From Otis tarda (Eukaryota; Chordata; Aves; Otidiformes; Otididae), in contig CM048557.1 in assembly GCA_026413225.1 (NCBI GenBank), forward strand, positions 40,162,371 to 40,226,370: a stretch of DNA of 64,000 nucleotides, in the 5' to 3' direction. This document shows positions 12,459-26,147 of this stretch, in pieces; position 1 is the first letter of the stretch; each line of letters starts with the position of its first letter. The notes below the pieces were generated by a model. The model worked only from the letters and a program-made list of their open reading frames with translations, was not told the DNA's origin and ran no database searches. The translations under genes were made by a program, and so were the position numbers.

Positions 12459-15400
12459 ATATCAAAAGATGTGGTGGGTTGGAAAGAAAGCCAGGCTGCA
12501 ACCAAGAGGATGGGGGGGCAAAGTACAAACTGAACAAAGCTTACAAAAAAAAAAAGATTGAGGTCTCACCTCACAATATTTAGCCAGTGTGAAATAGAAA
12601 TACTTCCATGGCTATCTTAGAAGACTTGTGTTTTAAGAGTCAATGCCCCTTTTCTTTTAAATTTTAACAGGATTTCCTATGAATAAAACTGATGTGTGCA
12701 AATCTTGAGACTGTTTAATATCAAGTAATGGGTGGTCTAGGTGTTGACAGAGAACTTAGTAAGCAGGAAGGCTTAAAGTGGAAATCAAAAGATGTGTTTT
12801 GATCATGCTAATTTAAAGTGCCAGCTACAAATTTGTGAGAGATCAAGAAGGTAGGTCACAATGCTGGATGTGGGTAGGTGTTTAGTCAACAGCTAGGATT
12901 GTGAGATCCTGACATAAGGAGCGAGGCGCAGAAAGTGAAAAATTGCTGATTGAGGGCAGAGTAGTAGGAGAAATATACTGAAAGAGGGAGACTGGAATGG
13001 GAGGAGGCATTAAAGAATGTTAGTGAAGGAATTATGAGAAATGAGAAAAGAATAGCAAATGAAGGAAGACAGTGATAGATAAAATTTTTGATATCTTTTA
13101 AAATAACACAGCACTGTAAAATAAAGCAGAACTTCTGTGTTATGTCTAGAAAAAAAATCCTAACAGAGCAGTGCAGATGGCAATAACCAGGAATTCTTAC
13201 CAATATGGTTTTTACTATATTTTGCTGGTCTAGATAAGACTGGAAGAAGCAATATTAGCCACTGAGCCAAATATAATGTTGACTTGATTCAGTTTTCCTG
13301 GATGATTTACCTGCTGTTTATACAGAATTAGAGTCACTACAAAAACAAAGAAATACAAATGAGACTTCTTATGTTTAATTTACTTTATTAATAATTATTG
13401 TAGGATGATTGAAGATACAGAAAATGTCACACAAATAGACGATGTTTCTTTACTAATAACTCTAGCCTAAAAGTCAAAATTATTAGAAAATGTCATATTT
13501 CACTTCCTTGGTACAAGCTTCCTTTCTTTTTGATTTTACTCATTAATGATCAAGATAAATATTTCCAATGTAGCTTCTAAGTTTTTTTCCCCTAGTACTA
13601 GGAAGGGTGGCTATGATTGTTTATGGAACCAAATAACTGAAACTGTGGTGGCGTCCAAATTCATAAGTTGTATACGTAGCTGACCAATGCAGGGCATATG
13701 TATGTAGAGAGGTTTGAATTTTTATTTAAGACCTTCTGGAACAAAGGGAGCAAAAGAATTAGGAAAAGAGGAGAACCAGAGATAGAGTCAAAATTCCCAC
13801 TCACCCCACCCCACACACAACCTCCAGTATATGAAGAAATTAAAAGTCAAAGTAAAGGTTCAAGGGTTTGGCCAGGAAGGTCATCTGAGTGAGCAAATTC
13901 AATGGCACAGAACCAGTGTTTTGATCTTACAACATAAATTACTTGGCAGAAATATTGTACCTAATAACAGAGAATGAATGAAAAATAGATAAAAGATGTC
14001 ACACAAAGAGCAGTGTGATTTATTCAGGTATGCATAGTATACAGGGAGTTTCAGACGCTTGCTGAGGGTTGAGTATATGATAAGAAAGCTGAAATCTTGT
14101 GGGTGGAAACCAAAGTTTGAGTTTCAAGAATTTGATGGAAATCACAGTTACACTGAAGAGCTGTAGGGTGAAGCAAATGAAGAGAAGAGAGAATAATCAG
14201 AAATTGGGCTTTGCAAGAGGAGGTTGACCCAGCAACTGATTGCTCAGAATCCTTACCCCCCAAAAAGTCCTAATGCATATTCTTTTGTAGCATAAGTGAG
14301 CAATGACTTGTGACTTCCAAGAAAGCTGAGAAAACGGTGATTGTTTCCTAGCTGTTGATTTATAGCAATAATTGAAGGATCTATGGAAACTCAGGGTGTT
14401 GAGGAGCAGCTGAAGAACATTTATCACAACTTGAACCTAGAGATCTGTGTAAGTTGCAATAGCTTGTGGAGTAAACAAACTAAGAGGTACAATGATAACC
14501 CTATTGTTCATATATTACCATGGTAACACTCTAGATTAGGTTGATATTTTGTGATGGAACATGCAGTTTAAACGCAATATGGTGATATCTTCCAAGATAT
14601 TAATGATGATGTTTGGCATCTACTGAGTATTTAAAACACTGCTTTTCCTGAAGACAGAATCTGAATGACACAATTAAATTGTTGGGGTATCACTGTCTGA
14701 AGATGGTGATGTTTAACTGAGAGGTGAGGCGTACACGGTGCTCAGAAAAAGCTTCTTGTTTGAATTTCAGCTGTCACATTGCCAAGGGCCATGCAGCAAC
14801 AATACAATTTGTCAGCTCATCCAGTGGCACACCCATGCCGCATGTGACTTCTCAGGAATACATATTTTAATATTTACTATTTTACATTGTAATAGGATAA
14901 AATATTTCTATGAGGAGAAAATAGGGAAGCAAATATAGAAGTATACAGACTTTCAGAGGTTACTTGCAGGTAGTTTTAAAAAGTTTTGACTTTCACAAAT
15001 GAGGAGGATGGAGCGATTTTCCAGAGCAATGCACTCTTGTGCAACTTAGCACGTATGTCAGTCTTTGAAATGTCAATTTCTCTGACCACACTAGTGTAAC
15101 AAATTTTCTAAAAATGGAAAAAGTGATAGGAAGCTTAGCTGTATAAGAGTGAAATTGGTCTTTAAAAACTTGGCAAATTTCCATTATTAACCTACTACAA
15201 CATGATTCATATTCACAAATGTGCATACGTTATTCAGGTATGTGCAGCTAGCCAGATCCTATATTCCTTCATGCAAAAATTTAATTACTTTTAATCTGTT
15301 AAAGAAGAAGAATTTTGTTGATTGTGAGAGATCAGAATATGATTTACTTGGTTGATATCATATTGAAAGTAATACTAAGTATCTTGATCTTCTAGGGGAT

Positions 15401-18093
15401 CTTTGTATTACATTTCAAATTTTGCCAGCCATTATCCTCAGTCTGACATATGAAATAATTGAATTCAATACAACATTGTGAGAATCAGGGAGCTTAAGTC
15501 TCCAGGTTTAGTATGAAATGGAATAAAATTTTTTATGTTTGCCAACATAGTCAAGTTATGCATTGCTGTCCAGGAAACAATAAGTTTTGATTATGGAAAG
15601 TCTTCAGAGTCAGAGTCTACTTTTATTTTTTAATATTGTAAATGCTTTCTAAATAGGTAGATATACACATGCACACAGGTTTCCAATCTATATTGTGAGC
15701 ACTTAGTATAAAACTATTCTGTTTAGTCTTTACGTATAAGTGCTAGGTTTTAGAATTACAGCTTCATTCAGAACCTAATAAAATTAACAAAAGGCTTGTT
15801 TAAGTTTCTATTCTTCGCTTCATGTTCAGATGCTTGTACATTTCACATATTCTATGACATAGACCTATACTCTAACTGTTAGTACCCTCTTACATGGTTT
15901 GTCTCACAGCCAAATTCATCTTAGTACCATTACACTTGAAAGAACAGCATTAAGGAAGCCTTTCTTTTCAGTTCATGATTGTGATTGCTAGCATATCAAA
16001 TTTATTCCCTTGTAATCCAGATCATTTTCCAGAAGCTTTGAGAACTGTATGTAGTAGTTTTTTAGAGAGCTCACAGAAACCCTATACTGACAGACAAAAA
16101 AGCCCATTGACTCTCACTTTATGTCATTAACAATTTCTAAACCCATTACAGATGGGATGGACTGATTAGAACTGGGGAGGGAGGATCTTTTTCCCAGCCA
16201 GAAATATCCCCTGAGACTTTTTCTGCATGTGAAATTTCTAATGATTAATGGGAGGAAAATAGGACCGCCTGTCCCACAGTTGCCACACACTTTATTTAGG
16301 AAAAAGGTTATTTATATTTGATGATCTGCTTGCATTGGATGTCTTTAAAAGTTAGATATTAACTGGATAATTTTGTAAAAGACCTAGTAAAATAAAAAAC
16401 AAGCTCTACACTCTAATTGCTCAGTTTTTTCCTTACCTTTCAATATTCACTTTTTAGTAGCTTCACTGTAATTTGTATAAACGGTGCTAAAAGAGTAAAA
16501 TGTTTATCTTCTCCCCCCCACAGCTCCCTTCCATTCTGATGTTTTATTTCTGTAAATGAAAGCTACAGCTGGAATATTGTTTTACTACAAATCTCACACC
16601 AGCACTGTCGGTTGTGATGTGACACCAGAGATTCTTATCTGTAGGCTGAGTTGGAATTATTAAACATTCTCACATTGTGCAAAGTGTTGAGGATGAACAG
16701 CAGTGCAGTGAGGTGCATCCAACACTTCTGTGCTTCCCACCTGATCCTTGAAATATGACTCCTTTAAAAGGCTAATATTTGCTTTATTTAGAAGTGACGG
16801 TACTCAAGCACTAACATGTACTGGAAATATTGCTGAATTCTATGTTCCTGTAAGTTCTTTTCTGAAGAGAAAGAATGAGGATCATTCAAATGAAAAGAAG
16901 GAAAATGTATTATTTTTACCAAAAGTATCTGCAGTGCTTTTATGAGAGGAGAATTTCCAGTTAACCCAAGTGATTAGCTTTCTTTGAGCTGACATAATAT
17001 TTTATCACCTTTAAAAATGAGGAACTAAAAAGGGAAGCAAAAATACATTTCTGAGTAGTTGATTTTATTTTTTTTTGTCTGACAAATATTGTTGTATTCA
17101 CAGTGTCCTCATTTTCATGATAATTATTAAAATGAAAACACTAACAGCACCATGGATTCAAGACCAACCTAACCACTTGAATAATAAATCTGCACTGCTT
17201 TTATGGAAACATCAGCATGAGATGTGGAAAACGAGTAACAGTAAACTAGTGTTTGTGCTATAATTACATGTACTTAAAATGCATGAACTAAAGTTAGCTC
17301 ACTAGTCTAATTCTACTGAGGAACTGAGACCACATCACATGAACCAGATCTTACAAGGCAAAAGGTCCACAATAATGCAACAGTCATGGACATAGAAATC
17401 TGACAAAATGCCTAGATGCACTACAAATGCCTGACAGAGATGAGATTATTTATTTCATTTTATGCTATAATAAAGTAGTTCAGAAAGAGGCTATAGGGTC
17501 AAGCGAGACATAGGAATCAGTCCAGAACTACCCTAGCTTTCCTTAGAATACTGCTAGGAATTAACTGCCTTAAAGAGAATAATGAAGACTGGGTAAGAGG
17601 AAAAGCCCAATCCCAATTACAGTCAGGTTGGGATGTGTAATTTTATTGCTGCAAAAACAATCAACAAACCAAAAGTTTTCTCCAGTGTTTTCTTCATATT
17701 TTTGTGTTTTTCCCTCCTGATTTTTTTTTCATTCTCTATTTGTATGGTTTACAAGACCTAATAAGAGAACTGCAGAATAACATCACAGTACCATATCTCT
17801 CCTGTTACCCATGTTCTAACCTCACCCAAAATATCCAAATAATAACACAGTGCCTTCAAACCTGGATCAGCTGGGAACTGCCAGGAATACAAAGAAAATA
17901 AGTCTAATGCTATACTTGGCATGAGAAGTCTTCTATCAGAATTTTTTCTATGTGAGATACAGTGATATATGTGCAAGTATATGAAATGATTACAGTTTCC
18001 AAGGCAGTGGCGCTGGTGGAAGTGACAACCTAGTAAGTAAGTAGTTTTAAGCAACTGAAGTCCAACAGGACGTTAACTGAAAGGGAATTTTTT

Positions 18094-18106
18094 TATATAT
18101 ATATAT
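18094..18106. repeat. Short (TA)n run
   Basis: A perfect AT dinucleotide run of about 13 bases. Confidence 0.7.
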
Positions 18107-19650
18107 TGTAACAAAGATTAAAATTCAACACAAACATTGTGTGGTTGAAGTTATACTGCAATATAATTTCGAGGAGAATAAATACCAGACATGAAAACTG
18201 AGAGTCCAAAACACAACACAGTTTGAAGTTTCCATTCTCTGTTTCCTAAGTCAGTCTTGTAAAAACTCAGTTACTTGTTAACTTTTGGCATACGTCTTTT
18301 TTTTTTTTTTAATTAATGTTGTCTGGCAATGGGAAATTTTAATTTTTGGAGTGCTGAGCCGTGATACTTAAGTTTAAATCAATGTGAAAAGCAGGTGCTC
18401 AGCACCTTTGAAATGAAGTTTGATGGACAGTAGAATATGTAGTCAATGACGATGTAAATCTTATCTTAGCAAATGCAGATACTTGTTCCATGTAAAAACT
18501 TTTTCCTCATTTAGTGACTTCATCATCCCCTGAGCTTTACCATTCTGTATCACAAATCTCATTCTGATTAATGTTTCTGGGTGGGTGGAAGGGTTCAATT
18601 TGTACTTCACACTAGTATCAATACTGCTGTTTGAACATGCTTTTGTCAGCTTAATAGTTCTGTTTTCATAAACAGTCGGTGCCACAATACTACAATTGGT
18701 CCTGCTGAATTTGTCCATGTAGATTGGGAATACTTCAAGCATATTGAACAGTGAAGTAAAGGAAAGCTGTAAAAGTAGATTTTTTTTCATTTAGGTCTTT
18801 TCTAACCTTAGGAACAGTAATGTCTTAAAAATAATTTTTTAAATTATTATACAGTCAAGTTCTATCTTCTAATTTAACTTCAGAAATATACCTTTCAAAG
18901 AGATATTTATTGTATGTACTCATTAATGTATGTAGAAGAGCTATCAGAGACAACAAAAGGAATATATGTGGTTAGTCTTTTGATATTGTCACAAATCCAT
19001 GGCTGTTGTTCTGTTACAAACATATGAGAATGTTTCAAGAAAAATGGTTGAAACTTATAAATTAAAGGTTCTTCAATATTGCATCTGGCTGTAACATCTA
19101 ATTAACATTTTAAAGGCTACAGTTTAATTTAAATGAATGGCAGGCCTTTGACTGCACAAGACAGCTCATGAACATGATTACAACAAAGTAATTTCCCTTT
19201 GTCAGATACAGACTTTCAGTAATAGTGTTCTCTTAGCTTAATAAAGTTAAGCACCACTTACAATCGGCACTTCATTTTGCTTCTTTCTATTATATAGAAA
19301 GCTGGTTGTTCAGTTCTTATAGCAGCCATCTGCGTAGGTGTTCATTTGTACTCTCCTGCTGTGTGGGTACTCTGTCTAATTCCCAAGCTTCTAGCTTTAT
19401 AATAGTTTCACAAAATGCTATTTGAATTTTTATAAGCTAGTTTTCATTATCATTAGTTGAATGTTCCAAAGCTTTATACTGCCCAATATGGTTCTATTTT
19501 GACTCATGTTTGTATGCATTGATAATGTCTCTGTGCTGTAATATTAGTGTTACAATATCCACTGGAAAAAGCTGTTGTATAAGTAAGTTGAAATTTATAA
19601 CGTTATAATTTATTCTATAATCTTCCCTTTCCCCCCCAAATTAAATAAAA

Positions 19651-19665
19651 TTATATATATATATT
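19651..19665. repeat. Short (TA)n run
   Basis: An AT dinucleotide run of about 15 bases. Confidence 0.7.
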
Positions 19666-21375
19666 TCAAAATCACGATATAGTTTTCATTTAAAAGTTTG
19701 ATTCCTTTTCAATGCAGCTGCAAAATTTGTTCAGGTTAAAGATATCCTAATGGGTAATGTGTAATCTCATAAATTGGAACATTCTGATACTGGTTTGTCA
19801 CTCTCTAAGACCCCTTGTTGCTGTTAGTTCCTGTAGTTCTGCATCAGACAAAAGGGAAGGATGTGACGGAATTGTATTCTGTCATTTTTTCCGTATCACT
19901 TTACCCTCCTCTCTCAAGTGAATTCAGCCATTATTACCCCTTTGCTTAGAGCCTGTTAGAGCATTCCACAATAGAAGGTCTCCCTTGTGTTCCTCAAACA
20001 TGTACTGCGTTCCCTTGGAGAGGCATATTTGGAAAAGCGATTAAGCATTGTTGTTGGCAAAAGAAAGCAAGACATCTACTGGTGTTCTGTACTTACATGA
20101 GGCTCTCCTTCTTAGGATCCCAGAATGCTTTAGAAGCGTTCATTAAATTTACAGCACTAACTGAAGCATGTACTTTGCACATGTATATTATATTTATAGT
20201 GTGGATGATTAACTAGAGTCCTGCAAAGGCAAAATGAAAATTACTTGTTATGTGATTTTTAAAAAAAACCCACAAGTAAGTGGCAGAAATTGAGTGCAGC
20301 TATTGTGGTTCTTAATATTTTTCTGTAGTTTAAAATCCACAGGCATTTGGAAGGAATCATGCTTTGCCTTAGTTATTTACTGTTGAGAGAACAGTTGTTT
20401 CAAAATGTATTAGTGCTCAGTATAGCTCTTAAAACTCCTATTTGAAAAACACACAAAATCAAGAAAAATCAGAATTAAATCACTATTTTCCTCAGTGAGT
20501 ACAGACTCGATGTAGCCATCTATTTAACTCACCTTTCCCATCCCATATTAATGGAGTGATTAAAAAAGAAGTCATCCTTAAACTGGGTATTCTTAAGTAT
20601 TCTGGAAATTATTTTTATTTTTAATTTTTTATAATTTAAATTACTAATTAAATATTCATCAAGTTTATCTATTCTAAAGCCTTGAAACAAAAAGACATGT
20701 AGCTTGAACTTGTAAAAAACTAAAATGGCAAATAATTATGCAACAAGCTCCTAAGTACTTGTCAGAAATGTTTTGAAACAATAATCTAAATTCTTAGATG
20801 TCTTGTCATTTGCCTATCGTATCTCAGGCAAATTTTTCTTATTTTGCAATGCAAGAAACTTGTACTTTGAGTAGATTCACATTATCATCCCTAAAACTGA
20901 AGACAGTATTGCTAAGAGCATAGAAAAAGGGAAGAATAGATAAGACTGTGAAATCTGTTGGACTTTGGGTATGAGTTTTATTCATGAACGCTGCTGCTCA
21001 GCTACTTAGCTGAGAAGTTATTTCATCAATTACTGTGTACAGTGCGTCTGAAAAACTAATGGAAACAGAAGACAGACAGTTGTCTGAATGAATCTGAGTG
21101 GAAACAATATTCCTTCATCTCTGCTTACTCACTCTCAAGAGTTATTGTTTCACTCCATGACCACAGCATAAATTCTGTTGAGCAGAATATGTGCCTTGAT
21201 GCTACGTATCAATTACTGTTAGAGAATGGCGCTTAATTTTTTTAGTATTTTCAGAACATTGAAGTTACTTTGCCTTAACATCCATGCTAGAAATCCCAAT
21301 TCAAGTAGGTCAAGGAGAGTTCTGTCATTTTTCACCGCAGCAAAAATTTCACTTTCTGTTCTTTGTTTAAATATC

Positions 21376-21467
21376 TGAATCATAGAATAGTCAGGGTTGG
21401 AAGGGACCTTTAAAGGCCATCTAGTCCGACCCCCTTGCAAGGAGCAGGGACATCCCCGACTAGATCA
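21376..21467 (-). mobile_element. Very short CR1 3' tail
   Basis: Only about 92 bp of CR1 3' UTR is present, antisense. It runs from the GAATCATAGAATAG terminus through AAGGGACCTTTAAAGG to the region just after the ORF2 stop. It is extremely 5'-truncated and contains no coding sequence. Confidence 0.9.
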
Positions 21468-23536
21468 GAAACATCAGAGAACCCTCAAGTTTGTATCTGA
21501 CAATAGGCACTATGTAGTTTATTCTGAGGTAAGGTGTTCTGTTAAGAGTGGATCTTCAATGGTCTGTTTTTCATAAAGTGCAAAGGATTGCAAGCATTTC
21601 TGTAAATCAGCCTGAAAATGTGAGATTTCTTTTTTGCTCTAGTTCTGGATTCAGTACATGCTCACTAATCTAAAAAGCCCTGCATGAGCCTGAGCCTAAC
21701 TAATTCAATGATCTGCAAACTCCGTGAGTCTTATCATGGCAACAGCAACAGACGATGCTTCTGAAATTTGCATCCTCTAGAGTGCATTTAATAGGATCGG
21801 AGCAGTCACAGAGAAGAATACTCGGTTATGGAATTTGTTTCTACCAGTAATCGAACTGAGTATGATTCTTTCCATTTGCAGACACCCGCAGTTAGAAAAA
21901 GAATATTTTCCTATTGATCATTAGATTTGTCCTGAAATGCGTACAAAGTGATCATACAAATAAGAAGACCTCAAGGAGGAGGAATTGTAGTTTTACTGCT
22001 GTTATGACTGGGGTTTTGCACAACACAATTTATGTAAATAGCTCCAGGAAAAATGACAGGCATTTTGAAAATAAATGTGGAAATATATATTACAGCAATC
22101 CGAGTGCCTTGAGACAAACAGAAAAACTCAGGAGTCTTTGTGAGCTATTTTATGATTCAATTGAATTTTTGTTTCAGTCCTTCTAATTAATTCTTAAGCT
22201 TTAGTTCATAATAAGAAAGCAAGTTGTGCTTTTTAATTTTTCAGTGTTAGCTGAAAAGGACTAGGACTGCATCCAAATTTTTAAAGTACCAATGAAGCAA
22301 ATATACTTTTTTATCTTAGAAACTACTCACAAAAAGTGCAGATGGCACCACCAATAAATGACTGTCATGGACCAAGATCTTTTCTATGCAAATGACTAAT
22401 GCATCACTACAATTCTGTCAGAGCAACAGAAAGAGGCTGCCAAAAAAAAAAATCATATCAAAATCAGTGAGTGTTCCTGATTTTTCACTGTTTGTAGCAC
22501 ATACGGATCCTCTGAAATACAGGACACCTACCTAAAAGAAATACTTAAATTATCATGCATCATGAACTTTTGCATGTGTTTAGAAGGTTTTAAGGAAACT
22601 ATTTGGTCTACAATAAACAGACATATTTTCCCAGTGTCATTACAGCAATAGCAGTGTTAAAAAAAGAAACAAACAAACAAAAACCAAACAAAAAATAAAC
22701 ACGTTAGAATCTATGCTTTAATTTACAAAGCGATGATCAGGACACAGTTTGAAACAGAGCTGACTCAAGGCTTTCTCATAGGCTCCTTGAAATGTATCTA
22801 TAGTGCGAAAAGTAGATATGTAATAAACATTTGATGAACAGAAAGGGAGAAGAAGATAATTACTCATAAATCTTTTTATTATATTGATCATGGAACGTAG
22901 CTGACTTCAAACAGTCTGGTGTCCAGTGTAAGAGATCACTAGACTCCAATGTCTATATAGCAATTAAAAATACATTATTTTGCATAACCCCCAAATGTTT
23001 AACAGGAATTTATGAGATATCAAAAATTGCATGTAGAGTAAACCAATTCAAAGGGAAATAAATTCACAGAATTTTTGAAAGATGATAAAAATAAAATAAA
23101 AGAGAGAAAACATAATTGTATTGAAAATCACTGGCAAATTTGGAAGAAGAGGCTCAAAGCATAGATCAGATAAAATTTGAGTATTTCTTGAACCCTCCTT
23201 TAAGATGGAAATACATGCTTAAATTAATTCTTTCTGTGAGTCCCTGTGGCACTATGCGAAGAACTTGACACTCTTCCTCTCAAATTGGTGTGGTTTCAAA
23301 ATAGATGAGTTCAACTGAGGAATGAGCTCAGAGGCTCTCTCTCAACATTAAAAAGTTTATACTACAGGAAACAATTTACAAAAAAAAAAAAAAAGTAGAT
23401 GTTTGCTTTTTCCAGAAGGCAAAGAATACTGTACTTAAGAGGGAAGAATCTACTGCTGGGAGAATTCACATACCTCAATATTTCAGATAAGTTTACTGTA
23501 CATTAGGGCTCCTCTGTAACAAAGGCCATTTCCCTG
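21468..23536. other. Single-copy AT-rich DNA, no gene recognised
   Basis: No gene is recognised. Low-complexity A/C-rich (AAAC)n-like DNA lies at 22659-22700 and a 15-base A run at 23380-23394. Confidence 0.55.
22659..22700. repeat. A-rich (AAAC)n low-complexity tract
   Basis: Imperfect AAAC units are interspersed with A runs. Confidence 0.8.
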
Positions 23537-24695
23537 TGTTGTAGTTCAGCCCCAATCAGGACCAGACTACGCAGTCCCTCTCTCACTCCCCCCACCCTCC
23601 GAGAGAATAGGGGGAGATAATATAAGAAAAACGGCTCGAGGTTTGAGATAAGGATGGGGAGAAATCTTTAAAGCCACCATTATGGGCAAAACAGACTCGA
23701 CTTGGGGAAAACTATTCATTTATTACTAAAAACAGCAGGATAATGAGACAGAGAACAAGATAACCTCCCCCCAACCCTCCCTCTTCCCGGGCTTAACATT
23801 ATCTCTACTACCTTCCCCCCATGACGAGCAGCACAATGGGGAAGAGGGAATGAGGGTTGCAGTCAGTTCATCACGTGTTGTTTTGCGCCGCTGCTTCATG
23901 GTTGGGGGAAGAATTCCTCCCATTCCTCCCCTGCTCTGTTGTGGGGTCCCACCCATACGCTACAGTCCTTCGTGAAACTGCTCTGGCGTAGGTCATCTCT
24001 TCCACAGAGTGCAGTCCCTCCAGAACAGCTGCCCCAGCTGGCCCTCCATGGGCCACAGCTGCCTCCAGGCATCCACCTCCCCTGGTGTGGGGTCCTTCAC
24101 GGACTCCAAGTGGATCTCTGCTCCTCCATGGACCTCCATGGGCTGCAGGGGGACAACCTGCTCCACCATGTTTGTCACCACAGGCTGCAGGGGAATCTTG
24201 GCCAGGAGCCACATTACTCCTCCCTCTCGTTCTTCACTGACCTTGGCGTCTGCAGCCGTTCCTCTCACAAGAAGAGTTCTTCACAACAGGCTGGCAGACA
24301 CCTCTCAGAATCACTTCACATCACCCAGCTCATCTTCTCTCCACTTCTTGCAGCCAGGCCAGGCCGAGTTGAGCCCAGTAGGCTGCCTGGCAAGAGGCCA
24401 GAGGGTGAGACCTGCAAGGCCCATGAGGCCTGTGCCTCCCCCTCTGCACCTCTGCCCCCCACTCAGCTTCTTCACATCTTCTCTTTTCTCTTTTTTTTTC
24501 TATTTTCTCCTTCTTAAATATGTTGTCACAGAGGCGTTATCATGGAACATTCTGCTACCAATCAGCTCAGCCTTGGCGAGCAGCAGGTCCGCCCTAGCCC
24601 CGGCCGAGTCCACTGAGCAAAGGGGAGCAACTTCTAGCAGTTTCCTACAGAAGCTACCACCTTAGGCCCCCCCTCACTAAATCAAAACCACAACA
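23537..24695 (-). mobile_element. Solo LTR B of the same ERVL-like family
   Basis: This is a 1159-bp LTR in minus orientation with TGTTGTAG...CCACAACA ends as read on the plus strand. It is flanked by a perfect 5-bp duplication, CCCTG (23532-23536 and 24696-24700). The sense polyadenylation signal AATAAA is at 23719-23724. The TATA-like TATTTAAG box is at 24513-24520 on the minus strand. It matches LTR A over its full length with scattered substitutions and small indels. No gag or pol sequence adjoins it. Confidence 0.92.
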
Positions 24696-24917
24696 CCCTG
24701 TTAATTGTGTTGTAGTTTGAGTCATCTGAAGATATTTGTTATTCAAGATTTTGCAGTCAAGAAGGCCTCAAAGGTGGAAGAGATTTTAAAGCTAGTTTAG
24801 ACCCCTACAATTATTTTATCTGAAGTAACCTATTTGGATTATAGCATATTCTTCAAAAAGTTATCCCACCTTTTGCCATTGTTTCCCACAGCATCCTCCT
24901 GGAGAAAGTAATGTAGT
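24696..24917. other. Spacer between LTR B and CR1
   Basis: No feature is recognised, except that the last ~40 bases before 24918 (a TTTCCCACAGCATCCTCCTG word) look like CR1 ORF2 sequence. The CR1 boundary may therefore lie slightly further left. Confidence 0.4.
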
Positions 24918-25160
24918 CTTCACTGCGTAAAAAAGTGGCTGGATGGCTGGGCCCAAAGAGTTCTGGTGAATGGAGTTAAATCCAGTTGGTGGCCGGTCAC
25001 AAGGGGTGTTCCCCAAGGCTCAGTACTGGGGCCAGTTCTTTTTAATATCTTTAGCAACAATCTGGAGGAGGCAAACGAGTGCACTTTCAGTAAGTTTGCA
25101 GATGACAACAAATGGGGTGGAATCAGTTTGAGGGTTGTAAGGCTCTACAGAGGGAGCTGA
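24918..25160 (+). pseudogene. CR1 reverse transcriptase fragment (motifs B and C)
   Basis: An open segment carries the reverse transcriptase words [17 protein letters not shown] (motif B) and FADD (motif C, the catalytic Asp pair, at 25095-25106). It then runs into a stop at 25160. The N-terminal endonuclease and RT motif A are missing. FADD rather than YADD at motif C is usual for CR1 elements. This is a dead fragment. Confidence 0.85.
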
Positions 25161-25336
25161 ACAGGCTGGATCAATAGACCAAGGCCAATTGTATGAGATT
25201 CAACAAGGCTAAGTGCTGAGTCCTGCATGTGAGTGACAGCAACCCCATGCAATGCTACAGGCTTCAGGAAGAGTGCCTGGAAAGCTGCCCGGTGGAAAAA
25301 GACCTGAGGGTCTTGGTCGAGAGTCATCTGAGTCAG

Positions 25337-25541
25337 AATCATAGAGTGATACAATGGGTGGAAGGGACCTTAAATATCATCTACTTCCAACCCCCCTGCC
25401 GTAGGCAGGGACACCTTCTGCTAGACCAAGTTGCTCAAAGCCCCATCCAACCTGGCATTGAACACTTCCAGGGATGGAGCATCCACACTTATCTGGTCAA
25501 CCTGTTCCAGTGCCTCACCACCCTCATAGTGAAGAATATGA
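25337..25541 (-). mobile_element. CR1 3' fragment nested inside another CR1
   Basis: About 205 bp of antisense CR1 3' end starts at an AATCATAGAGTGATAC terminus. It includes CCCCCCTGCCGTAGGCAGGG and CTTCCAGGGATGGAGCATCC. It interrupts the sense CR1 precisely between its LSQ/MS-type codons and the following QQHVQV segment. The CCTGCC...GGCAGGG hairpin-like word differs from the other antisense copies here, which have CCTTGCAAGGAGCAGGG, so this is a different subfamily. The insertion is younger than the host element. Confidence 0.85.
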
Positions 25542-26147
25542 ATATGAGACAGCAGCATGTCCAGGTGACCAAGAAGGCCAATAGCATCCTGGCTTATATC
25601 AGAAATAGTGTGGCCAGCAGGAGGAGGGAAGTGATTGTCTCCCTGTACTTGGCACCAGTGAGAATGCACCTAGAATACTGTGTTCAGTTTTGGGCCCCTC
25701 ACTACAAGAAAAACATTGAGGTGCTGGAGCTCATTCAAAGAAGGGCCACGAACCTAGTGAAAAGCACAAGTCTTACTAGAAGTGGCTGAGGGAACTGAGA
25801 TTGCTTAGCCTGGAGAAGAATGAGGCTGAAAGGAGATCTTATTGCTCTAGAGGTGGATGTTGGTCCCTTCTCCCAAGTAACAAGAAGCAGAACAAGAGGA
25901 AAGAGCAACAAGTTGTGCCAAGGGAGGTTTTGATTGCATATTAGGAAGAATTTATTCACTGAAAGAGTTGTCAAACATTGTAATAAGCTGCCCAGGGAAG
26001 TGGTTGAGTCACCATCCCTGCAGGTATTTAAAAGATGTGTAGATGTGGTGCTTAGGAACATGGTTTAGTAGTGGACTTGGCAGTGCTAGGGTAACGGTTG
26101 GACTTAATGGTCTTAAAGGTCTTTTCCAACCTAAACAATTCTATCTT

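Larger units (their letters stand above)
12434..21375. other. Single-copy AT-rich DNA, no gene recognised
   Basis: About 9 kb without any recognisable gene or young transposon. Short (TA)n runs occur at 18094-18106 and 19651-19665. Several short open frames are present but none has a recognisable domain. It may be an intron or intergenic. Confidence 0.6.
24918..26147 (+). mobile_element. CR1 LINE, 5'-truncated, interrupted by a nested CR1
   Basis: This is a sense CR1 containing the last part of the reverse transcriptase, the ORF2 C-terminal region and the 3' UTR. It ends with the TTAAAGGTCTTTTCCAACC word and a decayed ATTCTATC terminus. It is split at about 25337-25541 by an opposite-orientation CR1 piece of another subfamily. 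Its closest relative in the window is the element at 30.8-32.6 kb. Frameshifts and stops make it non-functional. Confidence 0.92.

Noticed and set aside
16437-16510. Minus-strand exon ending at AAAG|GTAAGG
   Set aside because: All three frames between the nearest acceptor and this donor contain stops, so it is not coding. It could only be an untranslated exon.
9834-24695. LTRs A and B as the two ends of one provirus
   Set aside because: Different flanking duplications, and 12.5 kb of unrelated DNA between them including CR1 pieces in both LTR-independent positions.
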